Notes: a model not told the origin generated them from the sequence alone. Shown: positions 16,450 through 25,645, numbered from the stretch's first letter. The stretch: DNA of 64,000 nt from Candidatus Poribacteria bacterium (GCA_958295945.1 OY282386.1:2842204-2906203); one strand, 5' to 3'. Translations and numbers: made by a program.

Positions 16450-18324
16450 CTACTTTCTGTTGCGTGAGGAACCGATGCCTGCGGGTGCGTCTGTTCTGCC
16501 TGTTGCATGGAGCACGGCGCCTGTTCCAATGGTGGCGAACTGTTCAAGACTTAGTAATAGATAGGCAGTGCTGTCTATGCCGTGATGGTCGCCTTTGATG
16601 GCTTCGTCATCCTTGTCGGTGTATGTTACGTTATCATCGTAGACACAACTTAAGAACTCATCGGTGACATCTAAGGGACGGAATTCTTGCCGCAAATTCT
16701 CGTCTGGTGGATGTACAAGTCTATTCCGAAAGAAGAAGATTGCAGGTTCTCCTGTCTCGTCTACCTTCAGACGTTGTTTGATCGCATCAATTTGGGCAAT
16801 TCTTGATTTTTTTGGCTCCTTGACGGTAAATCGGGCACGTCTGAGATGCTCAACGCCATCCTGATCTGCACTGTCTACGGCTGCATACCGAATGTAGTCT
16901 TCATCTTCCGTATTTTCCTCTATCATCTCAATCAGGTCGGTTCTTGTGAGACCTGTCTTGTAGATCTCCTTGTATGCATAGAGACGGTCATCGGGAGATT
17001 CTGCCCACCAGATACAACTTGATGGATTGCGGTAACCCCAGTCAATGCTGAGATAACGATTCCAATTTTCGTCAAGATCGATGCCATCTATGATATGTAC
17101 ATCTGGTGTAAAAGTATCAAATACGAGACCTTCCGCGGATTCCCATTTGCCTTCATAGCCGCGTTTGTATCGCAACCCCTCAAGGTTTTGTAGTCTTGAA
17201 ACCCGTCGTTGGCCGATTTCTGTTATCTCTCCTGTTTCTTGATTGTAGATTTCAGGATTGTCTTTGAAGGACAGTTCAAAATACTCGATTTTTCCGCTTT
17301 TTGTTTGATGGCGTATCCAATGGTTCGGATTGCTTGGGTTACAATCTGCGACAAGAAATGCTATTGGCAATGTGCCTGCACGTTCTGAGACGCGAGCGGT
17401 GACTTCTAACCAACTGTCAAAAGTAACTAATTCTGCTTGATTGACGAATGCTGCATCAAATTGATCAGATAGTAGGTTACTCGGATTGTCTAACCCGTTC
17501 ATGTAGATTTGTGAACCGTTCCAATATTCAAAATAGAGCGGTTGTTGACCGCCGTATTTGACTATTGGGGTTGGGTTTTTATCTATCTTACTGGTTGGAT
17601 GGAATCCGAGATACTTTACATACGTTGGAATGATGTTTTTATAGATTCGGTTGAGTACTTTGTGGATAAATGTGAGTCTGGCACCTGGATATTTCCGTGC
17701 TAACATGTCTATGTAGGCGACGCAGCTATAAGTTTTGCCTGCGTCATAGGTGCCACCCGTTATTTTTATGGGGGCCTGTGATTTGAAGAAATCGCACATT
17801 TTGGCATGGGGACGAAATCCATCATCATCATTGTATTTGATGATGGGTGTTGGTGCAACTACTGTTATGTTACTGATGAGTTTCTTTGGCTCATCGTGGA
17901 CAGGCAGATTCTCCTCTATTTCCTTTATATCAGAATGTAGATGTGTCATTTCTGGTGGATTTTCATCGGGTTGGACATCTTGTTCGGAATTTTCAGATTC
18001 TGGCTGTTCCTCCATTTCAGCTTTTTTGTTTGCTTCCTCTGCTTTATCATATTCTGATTTAGCAATTCCTGCATGAGTGTCGTATCCACGTTCTTCAATG
18101 TTCTTACGTCTATAAGTCGAATTCAAGGAACGAACAAGAGTAGCGGTATTTCTAACACATTTTGTGATTTCTTCAGACCTATCAGGAAGATCTTTGTTAT
18201 TTTTGACTGTTTGAAAGTCTTCTTTGAGGACTGAAAACATCTCCATCTGATGTTTAATCAACTCATCAAAAATATTACCGTTCTCATTCTTTTCTTGGCG
18301 TGCGTTTTGGTTTTTGTTTTTCAT
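16450..18324 (-). CDS. Phage terminase large subunit-like protein, orphan
   Basis: A 624-residue protein. Residues 1-150 are a charged helical extension (rich in E and K). A Walker-A-like loop GGTYDAGKTY lies at 190-199, a Walker-B-like FDAAFVNQAE near 290, and an RNaseH-like nuclease start LSIDWGYRNPSS near 430. Together these are the packaging ATPase plus nuclease of tailed-phage terminases. No portal, capsid or other phage gene is nearby, so this is a prophage remnant or a domesticated gene. The frame is intact. The start codon overlaps a perfect palindrome (18323-18339). Confidence 0.78.
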   Translation of the reverse strand: MKNKNQNARQEKNENGNIFDELIKHQMEMFSVLKEDFQTVKNNKDLPDRSEEITKCVRNTATLVRSLNSTYRRKNIEERGYDTHAGIAKSEYDKAEEANKKAEMEEQPESENSEQDVQPDENPPEMTHLHSDIKEIEENLPVHDEPKKLISNITVVAPTPIIKYNDDDGFRPHAKMCDFFKSQAPIKITGGTYDAGKTYSCVAYIDMLARKYPGARLTFIHKVLNRIYKNIIPTYVKYLGFHPTSKIDKNPTPIVKYGGQQPLYFEYWNGSQIYMNGLDNPSNLLSDQFDAAFVNQAELVTFDSWLEVTARVSERAGTLPIAFLVADCNPSNPNHWIRHQTKSGKIEYFELSFKDNPEIYNQETGEITEIGQRRVSRLQNLEGLRYKRGYEGKWESAEGLVFDTFTPDVHIIDGIDLDENWNRYLSIDWGYRNPSSCIWWAESPDDRLYAYKEIYKTGLTRTDLIEMIEENTEDEDYIRYAAVDSADQDGVEHLRRARFTVKEPKKSRIAQIDAIKQRLKVDETGEPAIFFFRNRLVHPPDENLRQEFRPLDVTDEFLSCVYDDNVTYTDKDDEAIKGDHHGIDSTAYLLLSLEQFATIGTGAVLHATGRTDAPAGIGSSRNRK

Positions 18325-18339
18325 AATACTGAGTATTAT
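18323..18339. promoter_or_regulatory. Perfect 17-bp palindrome at the terminase start codon
   Basis: ataatact-g-agtattat overlaps the minus-strand ATG (18324-18322). A minus-strand TATAAT lies in and beside it, about 10 nt before the ATG, so the site could be an operator or part of a near-leaderless promoter. No clear -35 box is seen. Confidence 0.4.
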
Positions 18340-18980
18340 AACTTGAGGTAATATTGATTTGTAGTTTTTGTGGAGGTTGGAACAATGGATTTATAATAGG
18401 TTTTGGGTGGGATTTTCTGAATTGAGGATTTGCGCGGATTCTTGTCTGAACCAGGATTTGCAGGATTAGTAGATTTCCAGGATTAGAGTTTGAATAGTCA
18501 AGTTCTTTTCCTGCGATGAATTGTTTTGATGTTGCAAGAATATGTTCATGAATGGAAGAGGGTAATGATTTGCGCGACTACGAACACCTGTTTTGATAAT
18601 GATAGGTTATTATTTAGAAATGGTATGATACACCTTTCGCCCCGCTGGGGCTTGGTCGTTCTGGGGTATCTGATGCTATACACCTTTCGCACCGCTGGTG
18701 CTGAAGAAATCGAGTTTCGGAGATCGCTCCAACAATGTGAGAGACGGCACGCGGAACGTGCCTACTTCTATGAATGTAAGAGGAGAATGAGTTGCGCAAA
18801 TGTGAGTGAGTTCTTTCTTCTGGATCTCGGATTTCAAACTTTTTTAGGTGCCTGAAGTTGTGATGTTATGGTGATAATGTAATTTTTAGATGAAATTATA
18901 TAAAAAATATAGTACAATACATAATAAGAACTTAGTGTTTAATTTACAAATACAATCACAATATTTATTTGGAGACAGAT
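18325..18980. other. Repeat-rich intergenic region
   Basis: No gene is supported. It contains the GC hairpins gccccgctggggc (18639-18651) and gcaccgctggtgc (18689-18701), a ggcacgcggaacgtgcc palindrome near 18744-18760, a ctccaacaatgtgagag phrase shared with 16340-16380, and two members of the gcgcgactac family near 18555 and 18785. The stretch 18885-18960 is AT-rich and presumably carries the tatA promoter, but I cannot fix boxes. Confidence 0.55.
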
Positions 18981-19184
18981 ATGTTTACTGGTCATTGGGA
19001 AATATTTGCTATTGCATTGGTTGCTCTACTTCTATTTGGTGGGAAGAAGTTACCTGAATTGGCGCGTGGACTTGGAAGAAGTATTACAAACTTCAAATCT
19101 GGCTTACATGAAGAGCAGTCGGATGAGACAGAAACCACAGCAAAACAGGATAACGAAGTACCACAGAAAAAGGAAGTTAGTTAG
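18981..19184 (+). CDS. tatA: Twin-arginine translocase subunit TatA/E
   Basis: A 67-residue protein with the TatA layout: a short N-terminal membrane helix (FAIALVALLLF), the FGGKKLPELARGLG hinge and amphipathic helix, and a charged tail. Start is ATG 18981, behind GGAGACAG; the in-frame TTG at 18969 precedes that ribosome site and is rejected. TatA forms the translocation pore with TatC for folded proteins; the DUF362 protein here is a likely client. No TatC is in the window. A CMD-fold gene starts 15 nt downstream. Confidence 0.92.
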   Translation: MFTGHWEIFAIALVALLLFGGKKLPELARGLGRSITNFKSGLHEEQSDETETTAKQDNEVPQKKEVS

Positions 19185-19198
19185 ATTTTTAAGTTGTC

Positions 19199-19528
19199 AT
19201 GAAAGATAAATTACCTGATTTTCTTCAAGGTGTTATTGAAGAGTATCCTGAAGTATGGCAAGCGTATCAGGCATTGGGTGAGGCTTGTGGTACATCGGGT
19301 TCGCTTGAACCGAAAACTGTGCGTCTTGTTAAGCTTGCTTTGGCGATAGGTGCAAAGTCAGAAGGCGCGGTGCATTCACATACGCGTCGTGCGTTACGTG
19401 AGGGTATTACACCAGATGAGATCCAACAAGTGGCTTTGCTGGCTATAACTTCAATTGGTTGGTCTTCAAGTATGGCTGCATTATCTTGGATTAAAGATGT
19501 CGTGGAAAAACATATTGATTCTGAATGA
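19199..19528 (+). CDS. Carboxymuconolactone-decarboxylase-fold protein lacking the CxxC pair
   Basis: A 109-residue protein of the CMD/AhpD superfamily (KLALAIGAKSEGAVHSHTRRAL, then GITPDEIQQVALLAITSIGW). AhpD and YurZ-type members carry a redox C-x-x-C followed by His; here the two positions read S and A (SEGA) while the following histidines remain. So peroxidase-type disulfide chemistry is not expected. It sits 15 nt after tatA and 4 nt before a TPR gene, suggesting one operon. Biochemical role unknown. Confidence 0.8.
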   Translation: MKDKLPDFLQGVIEEYPEVWQAYQALGEACGTSGSLEPKTVRLVKLALAIGAKSEGAVHSHTRRALREGITPDEIQQVALLAITSIGWSSSMAALSWIKDVVEKHIDSE

Positions 19529-19532
19529 GAAT

Positions 19533-20792
19533 ATGAGCATGAATGTTGATCATACATCATACCATCACAGGTTTAGATTAACTATTCATCTGGTTTTGTT
19601 TCTGGTTGTAATTTTATTGCAGGCACCGATTATTGTCAGTTCTGATCAATATGAAACTGAAATGAAACAAGGTGTGCAGTATAGAAGACTAAAGATCTAT
19701 CCTAAAGCAGTTGACACCTTCCAATTGATACTATCAAGGAATCCAAATGATGTAGATGCTTTGTATCAATTAGCGAGTGTTTATAAATTACAAGATGAGT
19801 TGGAATTAGCGATAGAAACATCGGAAAAGATCTTTAGAATTACGTCCAAAACAAAGAAACAGACTGACGTGCAATTAGTTGGATTTACACATCTGTTACT
19901 TTCCGAGATATACTGCCAACAGAGCAAATTGGATGTTGCGGAAGTTCATGCGAAAGCAGCGGTAGATAGATATCCATTGGTTGCTGATATACATTATCGA
20001 CTTGGTTTTATCTACACGCATCAAGCGAAATTTGAGGATGCGTTGGTTGCATTTAAGAAGACTCTGGAACTCAACCCAGATTTTGCTGAAGTGTATCAAT
20101 GGCTTGGATTAATTGCTCTAATGCAAAACAGACTGCAGGAAGCGATTACCTATTATAAAACATCGATTCAGAAACAACCGTTTATTCAAAGTGCATATTA
20201 TAATCTTGCCAAGGCTTATCGTTTAGTTGGAGACATGGAGTCAGCATCCGTCCAGTTGAAACTATTCCAGAAGATGAAGGATTATTATGACCAGACTTAT
20301 ACCGTAGAAGGCTTTTTATCAGAAGATCCTGCCAACGCAGCACTCCGTATGCAATTGGCGAAAATCCATGCAGAACATGCGAATGTACCAGCTGCAATTA
20401 GGACATATCAAGCAGTAATTCGGTTAAATCCGAAGTTTGTAGACGGTTATGATCAGTTGGGTAGGTTCTATATGGAACTCAATAGTCTACATCGTGCTAT
20501 ACCGCTTTTCCATAAAGTTCTTGAGTTGAACCCTGATGCTGTTGAAGCACACGTTAGATTAGGGTGGTTGTATTCGCAACAGGATTCTGATGAAAAGGCG
20601 ATATCTCATCTACAAAAGGCTATTGAGAAGATGCCTGAACATAGTTTGGCGTATCACGGATTGGCTGAAATTTATGCACATCAGGGACACATAGATAAAG
20701 CGATTGATATATACCGGCATATTACAAAAATTGCACCTACCGATAGAGATGCTTGGACAGAAATGCGGAGATTGGAACGTCTGAAGAAATAA
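19533..20792 (+). CDS. Membrane-anchored or secreted TPR protein
   Basis: A protein of about 419 residues. Upstream in-frame starts lie inside the CMD gene, so ATG 19533 (or 19539) is chosen; the ribosome site is weak. An N-terminal hydrophobic helix (LVLFLVVILLQAPIIV) is followed by about nine TPR units (for example LGFIYTHQAKFEDALVAF, LGLIALMQNRLQEAITYY, LGWLYSQQDSDEKAISHL). It is probably a periplasmic scaffold. The TPR run is continuous to the C-terminus and no enzymatic domain is seen. Confidence 0.8.
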   Translation: MSMNVDHTSYHHRFRLTIHLVLFLVVILLQAPIIVSSDQYETEMKQGVQYRRLKIYPKAVDTFQLILSRNPNDVDALYQLASVYKLQDELELAIETSEKIFRITSKTKKQTDVQLVGFTHLLLSEIYCQQSKLDVAEVHAKAAVDRYPLVADIHYRLGFIYTHQAKFEDALVAFKKTLELNPDFAEVYQWLGLIALMQNRLQEAITYYKTSIQKQPFIQSAYYNLAKAYRLVGDMESASVQLKLFQKMKDYYDQTYTVEGFLSEDPANAALRMQLAKIHAEHANVPAAIRTYQAVIRLNPKFVDGYDQLGRFYMELNSLHRAIPLFHKVLELNPDAVEAHVRLGWLYSQQDSDEKAISHLQKAIEKMPEHSLAYHGLAEIYAHQGHIDKAIDIYRHITKIAPTDRDAWTEMRRLERLKK

Positions 20793-20830
20793 TTGAAGAT
20801 TATTCAGACTGAATCCTATGTATGACGGCT

Positions 20831-21347
20831 CCCCAACCTGAAGGATGGGGTTTCCTTTAGGTCATCTTCTCACGGATACCACCGTTTTTTGAAGATGTGG
20901 GCATCTTTTATATGCTTATAGCATACTCACTTGGTTCTAAGCCGAGTTTACCGAGACAGCAATTGTCGGGGTGCCCGCCACGGCACGACTAACAGGGTCC
21001 TTACAAGGTATCCCCAATGAGCGACCCAGATACTTTTTCTACGAAGTTTTGTATCGCAGTTGTGGAGGGAACACCTACACAATCCTATAAAGCGATCAAA
21101 CTTCTCATCACAGACGACTGGCAAGGATCACAACTTGCAGCGTATACAACCGAATGTGGTATTGTTGAATTTATCAACGTCAACTCTGTCCAAGCAATCG
21201 GATTGGATAGGACACCTACAGAGTGTAGGCGATTGCTCTCCTATCCAGTTGATAGGAACAGAATACCATATTTCTTGAACAAAGTCAAGGCTTTTTCTTG
21301 ACACACAACAAAGGCGGTGTGGACATCCCCGTGCTAAAGCAACGGGG
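20831..21347. mobile_element. Putative IS200/IS605-like remnant bounded by GGGG-stem hairpins
   Basis: Left hairpin 20831-20850 (cccca-cct...agg-tgggg) and right hairpin 21327-21347 (ccccgtgct...agc-acgggg) are each followed by gttt. The right one is nested in a cggtgt/acaccg stem. Hairpins of this look (ccccgtgctaaagc...gggg) are familiar from ends of IS200/IS605 elements. Neither TnpA nor TnpB is present; only a 94-aa ORF lies inside. This could be a palindrome-associated non-autonomous element. Confidence 0.4.
21017..21301 (+). CDS. Hypothetical protein inside the hairpin-bounded segment
   Basis: A 94-residue ORF with ATG 21017 behind a weak AAGG site (about 21004). I do not recognise it. 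It is a mixed alpha/beta-looking sequence (VVEGTPTQSYKAIKLLI, EFINVNSVQAIGLDRTP, RRLLSYPVDR) without signal peptide or membrane segment. It is the only ORF between the two hairpins and could be a passenger gene or a fragment. Confidence 0.5.
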   Translation: MSDPDTFSTKFCIAVVEGTPTQSYKAIKLLITDDWQGSQLAAYTTECGIVEFINVNSVQAIGLDRTPTECRRLLSYPVDRNRIPYFLNKVKAFS

Positions 21348-21364
21348 TTTTGACACCGAAAGAA

Positions 21365-23065
21365 ATGGATAAGACAATTTTATCAAGAATCTTTCCTAAC
21401 CTTCAATTTATCCATCCTATCTTTCTTGTGATTATAACCTTATTTTTTAATATTGATGCTGCGTTATCTGAACAGATTTTTGTAGATGTTACTAAGGCTG
21501 CTGGAATTGAATTTGAACATACGGATGGTAGAAGTGGCAAGAGATTGTTCAATGAGTTTCTCGGTTCAGGTGGCGGTTTTTTTGATTATGATGGGGATGG
21601 AGACCTTGACATCTATCTTGTCAACGGGGCAATACAGTTAGGAGATGGTAAAGGTAAATCGCCTCATAATGTGTTGTATCGTAATGATGGTGATGGCACT
21701 TTTTCGGATGTCACTAAAGCCGCTGGTGTTGGGAGTACTGCTTATGGGACAGGTGCTACAGTTGGGGATTATGACAACGATGGAGATCTTGATCTTTATG
21801 TTACAAACTTCGGAGCAGATCAACTTTATCAGAACAACGGAGATGGTACATTTAAAGATGTAACAATAGAAGCGGGAGTTGCGAATCAGGAATGGGGAAC
21901 GAGTTGCGTATTTGTTGACATTGATAATGAAGGTCATTTGGACATCTATGTGACGAACTATGCAGTTTACCATCCGAAAGAAGATAGACGTTGCGATGAA
22001 CGTGGTGTTCATGTTTATTGTGGGCCTCATGCTTATCCTGCTGTTCATGATACTTTTTTCTTAAGTGATGGAGACGGAACGTTTACTGATGTGTCGGCGC
22101 AATATCGTCCGTCTGATCTTTTGCCAATGCATGGATTGGGTGTGACCTTTAGTGACTATGATGCCGATGGTGATATGGATTTATATGTTGCCAACGATCA
22201 GGATCCGAACTTTCTATTTCAAAATGATGGAAAAGGTAAATTTTTAGAGGTTGCATTAATTTCTGGTGTTTGCTACAATGATATGGGAAAAGAAGAAGCT
22301 GGGATGGGAACAGATTTCGGTGATTATAACAATGATGGGAAACTTGACATCACCGTCAGCAATTATCAGACCGAAACGAACACGCTTTACCACAATCACG
22401 ATAGCAGTTTCTTCCTTGACTATACGATACCTTCGGGAATAGCCGAGATTACACACGGATATCTTGGTTGGGGTATCAAGTTCTTTGATTATGATAACGA
22501 TGGTTATCAAGATATTTTTGTTGCGAATGGACATTTGATGGATAATATCTCTGAGTTGGAGAAGCATGTATCATATCCGCAAAAGAATTTGCTGTTTCGG
22601 AATTTGGGAGATGGAACGTTTGCAAATGTAGTTTCAGAGTCTGATGGGTTATCGTTGAAGAAGGTCAGCCGTGGTGCTGCGATTGGAGATTATGACAATG
22701 ATGGTGATCTTGATATATTAGTTACGAACTGCAATCAGAGTCCAGATTTGCTACAGAATGAAGTCGGTAGTAGGAACAATTGGATACAGATACAATTGGA
22801 TGGATTGAAGAGTAACCGTTCAGGTTTTGGTGCGAAGATAAAGGTTGTGACAGGTGAACATATCCAGTACCGAGAGGTACATAGTGGCGGTAGTTATCTC
22901 TCATTCCATGATATACGAGCACATTTTGGTGTTGGAAGAGCGGAACAGATTGATCTTCTTGAAGTTAAATGGCCTTCTGGTCAAATTGACAGGAAAACAG
23001 ATCTGTCTGTCAATCAGAGATATTTGGTGATTGAGGGAAGAAAATTCATGCAATTAGATTATTAG
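21365..23065 (+). CDS. Secreted FG-GAP/VCBS repeat protein with ASPIC/UnbV domain (CRTAC1-like)
   Basis: A 566-residue protein from ATG 21365 (the TTG at 21350 falls in the upstream hairpin). It has a signal peptide (ending ALSEQ) and seven calcium-binding FG-GAP loops of the D-x-D-x-D-G type (DYDGDGDLDIY, DYDNDGDLDLY, DIDNEGHLDIY, DYDADGDMDLY, DYNNDGKLDIT, DYDNDGYQDIF, DYDNDGDLDIL) forming an integrin-like propeller. The C-terminal UnbV domain follows (GFGAKIKVVTGE, HFGVGRAEQIDLLEVKWPSG). Family members are extracellular. A LamG gene follows 37 nt later. Confidence 0.9.
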   Translation: MDKTILSRIFPNLQFIHPIFLVIITLFFNIDAALSEQIFVDVTKAAGIEFEHTDGRSGKRLFNEFLGSGGGFFDYDGDGDLDIYLVNGAIQLGDGKGKSPHNVLYRNDGDGTFSDVTKAAGVGSTAYGTGATVGDYDNDGDLDLYVTNFGADQLYQNNGDGTFKDVTIEAGVANQEWGTSCVFVDIDNEGHLDIYVTNYAVYHPKEDRRCDERGVHVYCGPHAYPAVHDTFFLSDGDGTFTDVSAQYRPSDLLPMHGLGVTFSDYDADGDMDLYVANDQDPNFLFQNDGKGKFLEVALISGVCYNDMGKEEAGMGTDFGDYNNDGKLDITVSNYQTETNTLYHNHDSSFFLDYTIPSGIAEITHGYLGWGIKFFDYDNDGYQDIFVANGHLMDNISELEKHVSYPQKNLLFRNLGDGTFANVVSESDGLSLKKVSRGAAIGDYDNDGDLDILVTNCNQSPDLLQNEVGSRNNWIQIQLDGLKSNRSGFGAKIKVVTGEHIQYREVHSGGSYLSFHDIRAHFGVGRAEQIDLLEVKWPSGQIDRKTDLSVNQRYLVIEGRKFMQLDY

Positions 23066-23102
23066 ATTTTGCGTTTTTTGGTAATATAAAGAGTGAGGAA
23101 TT

Positions 23103-23888
23103 ATGAAGAGAATATTGCTCGTTTTAGCATTCTTTCTGTTTGTTTCAACTATCGTGTTTGCTGCTAATGAACTTGAGGATTCGCTTATCCTCTACATGTC
23201 GTTTGATACGATTGATGGAAAACAGACAATTGACCATTCGAATTATGGAAACCATGGTGAGATGAGGGGTGATCCGAAACACGTGAAGGGCATGTTTGGC
23301 AAAGCTCTTGAACTTAATGGCGAGGACGAATATATTGAAATCCCGCATCATGAATCTCTCACAGTAACAAAGGAAGTGACTGTAATGATTTGGATCAATA
23401 TTGGTCGTCATTCCGGTCCTGAAGGTGCCAATTGGCAAGGGATAACTGCTAAAGGTAACGGACCTCGTTCTTACAGTTTCTACACCCATTTGCAGTCGAA
23501 ATGTCTACACCTTAGTATTGGTCCGGCAGGAGGTTTCGGTGGTAGTACTTGCGACACACCCATTAGTTTGAATAAATGGAATCATGTTGTTGCCCAACTT
23601 GACAATGGCACACATCGTTATTATATTAATGGTGAGATGGTCAAGGAGATTGACGGGAAAGTGGACGCTGTTGGGGACGCTGATACAGCCCCTGTTGTGA
23701 TTGGTGCTGCGGGTCCTGGAAATATCAGATATTTGCTCGGTATGATAGATGAAGTGCGTATTTGGAATCGTGCTCTGACTGAAGAAGAGGTTAATGAGCA
23801 TAAGGAAAAGGGACATTTTGAGATATTTGCTGTTGATCCGAGACAGAAATTGGCGACTACATGGGGTAATTTGAAGGGACAACAGTGA
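23103..23888 (+). CDS. Secreted LamG domain protein (first of three)
   Basis: A 261-residue protein: signal peptide ending VFAAN, then a LamG jelly roll (LILYMSFDTIDG, MFGKALELNGEDEYIEIPHH, VTVMIWINIGRH, RSYSFYTHLQSKCLHLSIG, IDEVRIWNRALTEEEV) and the shared tail KLATTWGNLKG. Two cysteines (C-L-H and S-T-C) are conserved in this triplet but absent from the 14-16 kb pair, so they probably form a disulfide. GTGAGGAA precedes the ATG. It heads a tandem of three after the UnbV gene. Confidence 0.87.
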   Translation: MKRILLVLAFFLFVSTIVFAANELEDSLILYMSFDTIDGKQTIDHSNYGNHGEMRGDPKHVKGMFGKALELNGEDEYIEIPHHESLTVTKEVTVMIWINIGRHSGPEGANWQGITAKGNGPRSYSFYTHLQSKCLHLSIGPAGGFGGSTCDTPISLNKWNHVVAQLDNGTHRYYINGEMVKEIDGKVDAVGDADTAPVVIGAAGPGNIRYLLGMIDEVRIWNRALTEEEVNEHKEKGHFEIFAVDPRQKLATTWGNLKGQQ

Positions 23889-23982
23889 TGAAAAGGATGG
23901 TCATTATTTACAATCCATAGATATTTCTGCAGTGTATACAAGATATACTTGTAGAAGTCTAAATATATAGAAGGAGAAATAA

Positions 23983-24756
23983 ATGAAAAATATTGTTATT
24001 ATATTAATTGCGATGCTTGTGACACCATTTGTCCATGCCCTGAATGAACCAGAGGATGCTCTCATTCTCTATACGTCGTTTGATACGATTGATGGGAAAA
24101 CTACAATTGATCATTCCAAGTATGGAAACAATGGTGATATAAAAGGGGATCCGCAACATGTTGAAGGTAAATTCGGCAAAGCATTAGAATTTAATGGGAC
24201 TACCGATTGGATTGAAATACCACATGATGATATCCTCACCGTAGATGAGAATGTTACTGTCATGGCTTGGATTCATACAGAAAGACATACGGGACCTGGT
24301 GGCGAACGTTGGCAAGGCATTGTTGCAAAAGGCAATAATCCGCGTTCCTACAGTTTCTATACAGAATCACCGAGTGAATGTTTACACTTTAGTGTTGGTG
24401 GTCAGGGCAGCGTCTGTAATGGGAAAGTTGCTCTGAATGAATGGCAGCACGTTGCTGCACAAGTTGAAGGTAATACGCACCGATATTGGATTAATGGAGT
24501 AAGTGCGGGTGAATTTGGTGGTAAGAATCCACCACCCGGAAAAGCCGACGCTTCAGTGGTCTTTATTGGAACTACAGGGGAAGGAGCTGGACGAAGATTC
24601 CTTGGATTAATTGACGAGGTGCGAATCTGGAACCGCGCCCTTTCTGAAGAAGAGGTCATTGAACAGATGGATAAAGGGCATTTTGAGCTTTTCCCTGTTG
24701 ATCCGCGACATAAAGTTGCAACTACTTGGGGGAGTATAAAAGGTCAAATAAAGTAA
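23983..24756 (+). CDS. Secreted LamG domain protein (second of three)
   Basis: A 257-residue paralogue of the preceding gene with signal peptide ending VHALN. Landmarks are LILYTSFDTIDG, KFGKALEFNGTTDWIEIPHD, ECLHFSVGG, LNEWQHVAAQV, IDEVRIWNRALSEEEV, and the tail KVATTWGSIKG. AAGGAG lies 7 nt before the ATG. The gap to the previous gene is 94 nt and holds no obvious terminator. Predicted exported; ligand unknown. Confidence 0.87.
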   Translation: MKNIVIILIAMLVTPFVHALNEPEDALILYTSFDTIDGKTTIDHSKYGNNGDIKGDPQHVEGKFGKALEFNGTTDWIEIPHDDILTVDENVTVMAWIHTERHTGPGGERWQGIVAKGNNPRSYSFYTESPSECLHFSVGGQGSVCNGKVALNEWQHVAAQVEGNTHRYWINGVSAGEFGGKNPPPGKADASVVFIGTTGEGAGRRFLGLIDEVRIWNRALSEEEVIEQMDKGHFELFPVDPRHKVATTWGSIKGQIK

Positions 24757-24846
24757 TTACACTTTTGTAATTAACTATTTTAATAATCTATATAAAACGA
24801 CTTCAAGATTACTTGAAGAAAATAAGATTTGGAGGAAAAATCAACA

Positions 24847-25617
24847 ATGAGGTATATGATTTTATTATCAATACTTGTTCTATTTGTAGCGTCATTTGGG
24901 CATGCAGCAGTGGATTCCGAGGAATCTCTTATCCTATATTTCTCGTTTGATGAAGTAGATGGAAGTACTGCTATAGATCATTCTCAATATGGGAATGATG
25001 GCGAAATCATGGGGTCACCACAGTTGGCAGATGGAAAGTTCGGGAACGCTATGAAGTTTAATGGTGAAACTGATTGGATAGAAGTGCCGCATGACGATAT
25101 TCTTACAGTTGAAACAAGTGTAACTGTGATGGCATGGATAAATGCTGAAAGACACATGGGACCCAATAACCAACGTTGGCAAGGGATTGTCGCGAAAGGT
25201 AACAGCCCGCGTTCATATAGTTTCTATACTGAATCACCCAGTGAATGTCTACACTTAAGTGCAGGTGGTGGTAGTACTTGTGCAACCAAGATCCCACTTA
25301 ATGAGTGGCAGCATGTTGTTGGTCAAGTTGATGATGGCGTGCACAGGTTTTGGCTGAATGGAGAAAATATCGGTGAATTTCCTGGAAAAAGTGCTCTACC
25401 CGGTACTGCAGATACGTCTCCTGTCTTTGTCGGAACAACTGCAGAAGGTGCAAACAGATTGTTCCTCGGTTTGATTGATGAGGTACGCATTTGGAGCCGT
25501 GCCCTCAGTGAAGAGGAAGTAATACGAGAGATGAATATCGGTGTTGAACGCGGTACTGCTGTTGAAGCACTTGATAAATTAGCCACTACCTGGGGCACCA
25601 TCAAGTCTAACAAATAA
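24847..25617 (+). CDS. Secreted LamG domain protein (third of three)
   Basis: A 256-residue protein from ATG 24847, behind GGAGG at 24831-24835; the in-frame TTG at 24829 overlaps that site and is rejected. Signal peptide ends GHAAV. The LamG core (LILYFSFDEVDG, KFGNAMKFNGETDWIEVPHD, ECLHLSAGGGSTC, IDEVRIWSRALSEEEV) ends in the shared tail KLATTWGTIKS. It is the last gene before a strong terminator at 25646-25681, so the tandem LamG set probably ends one transcription unit here. Confidence 0.87.
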   Translation: MRYMILLSILVLFVASFGHAAVDSEESLILYFSFDEVDGSTAIDHSQYGNDGEIMGSPQLADGKFGNAMKFNGETDWIEVPHDDILTVETSVTVMAWINAERHMGPNNQRWQGIVAKGNSPRSYSFYTESPSECLHLSAGGGSTCATKIPLNEWQHVVGQVDDGVHRFWLNGENIGEFPGKSALPGTADTSPVFVGTTAEGANRLFLGLIDEVRIWSRALSEEEVIREMNIGVERGTAVEALDKLATTWGTIKSNK

Positions 25618-25645
25618 TGGAAAGTTCAATTAGTTAAATTCTTTT

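Noticed and set aside
16332..16598. 88-codon plus-strand ORF before the terminase
   Set aside because: It spans repeat DNA and then the antisense of the terminase 3' end.
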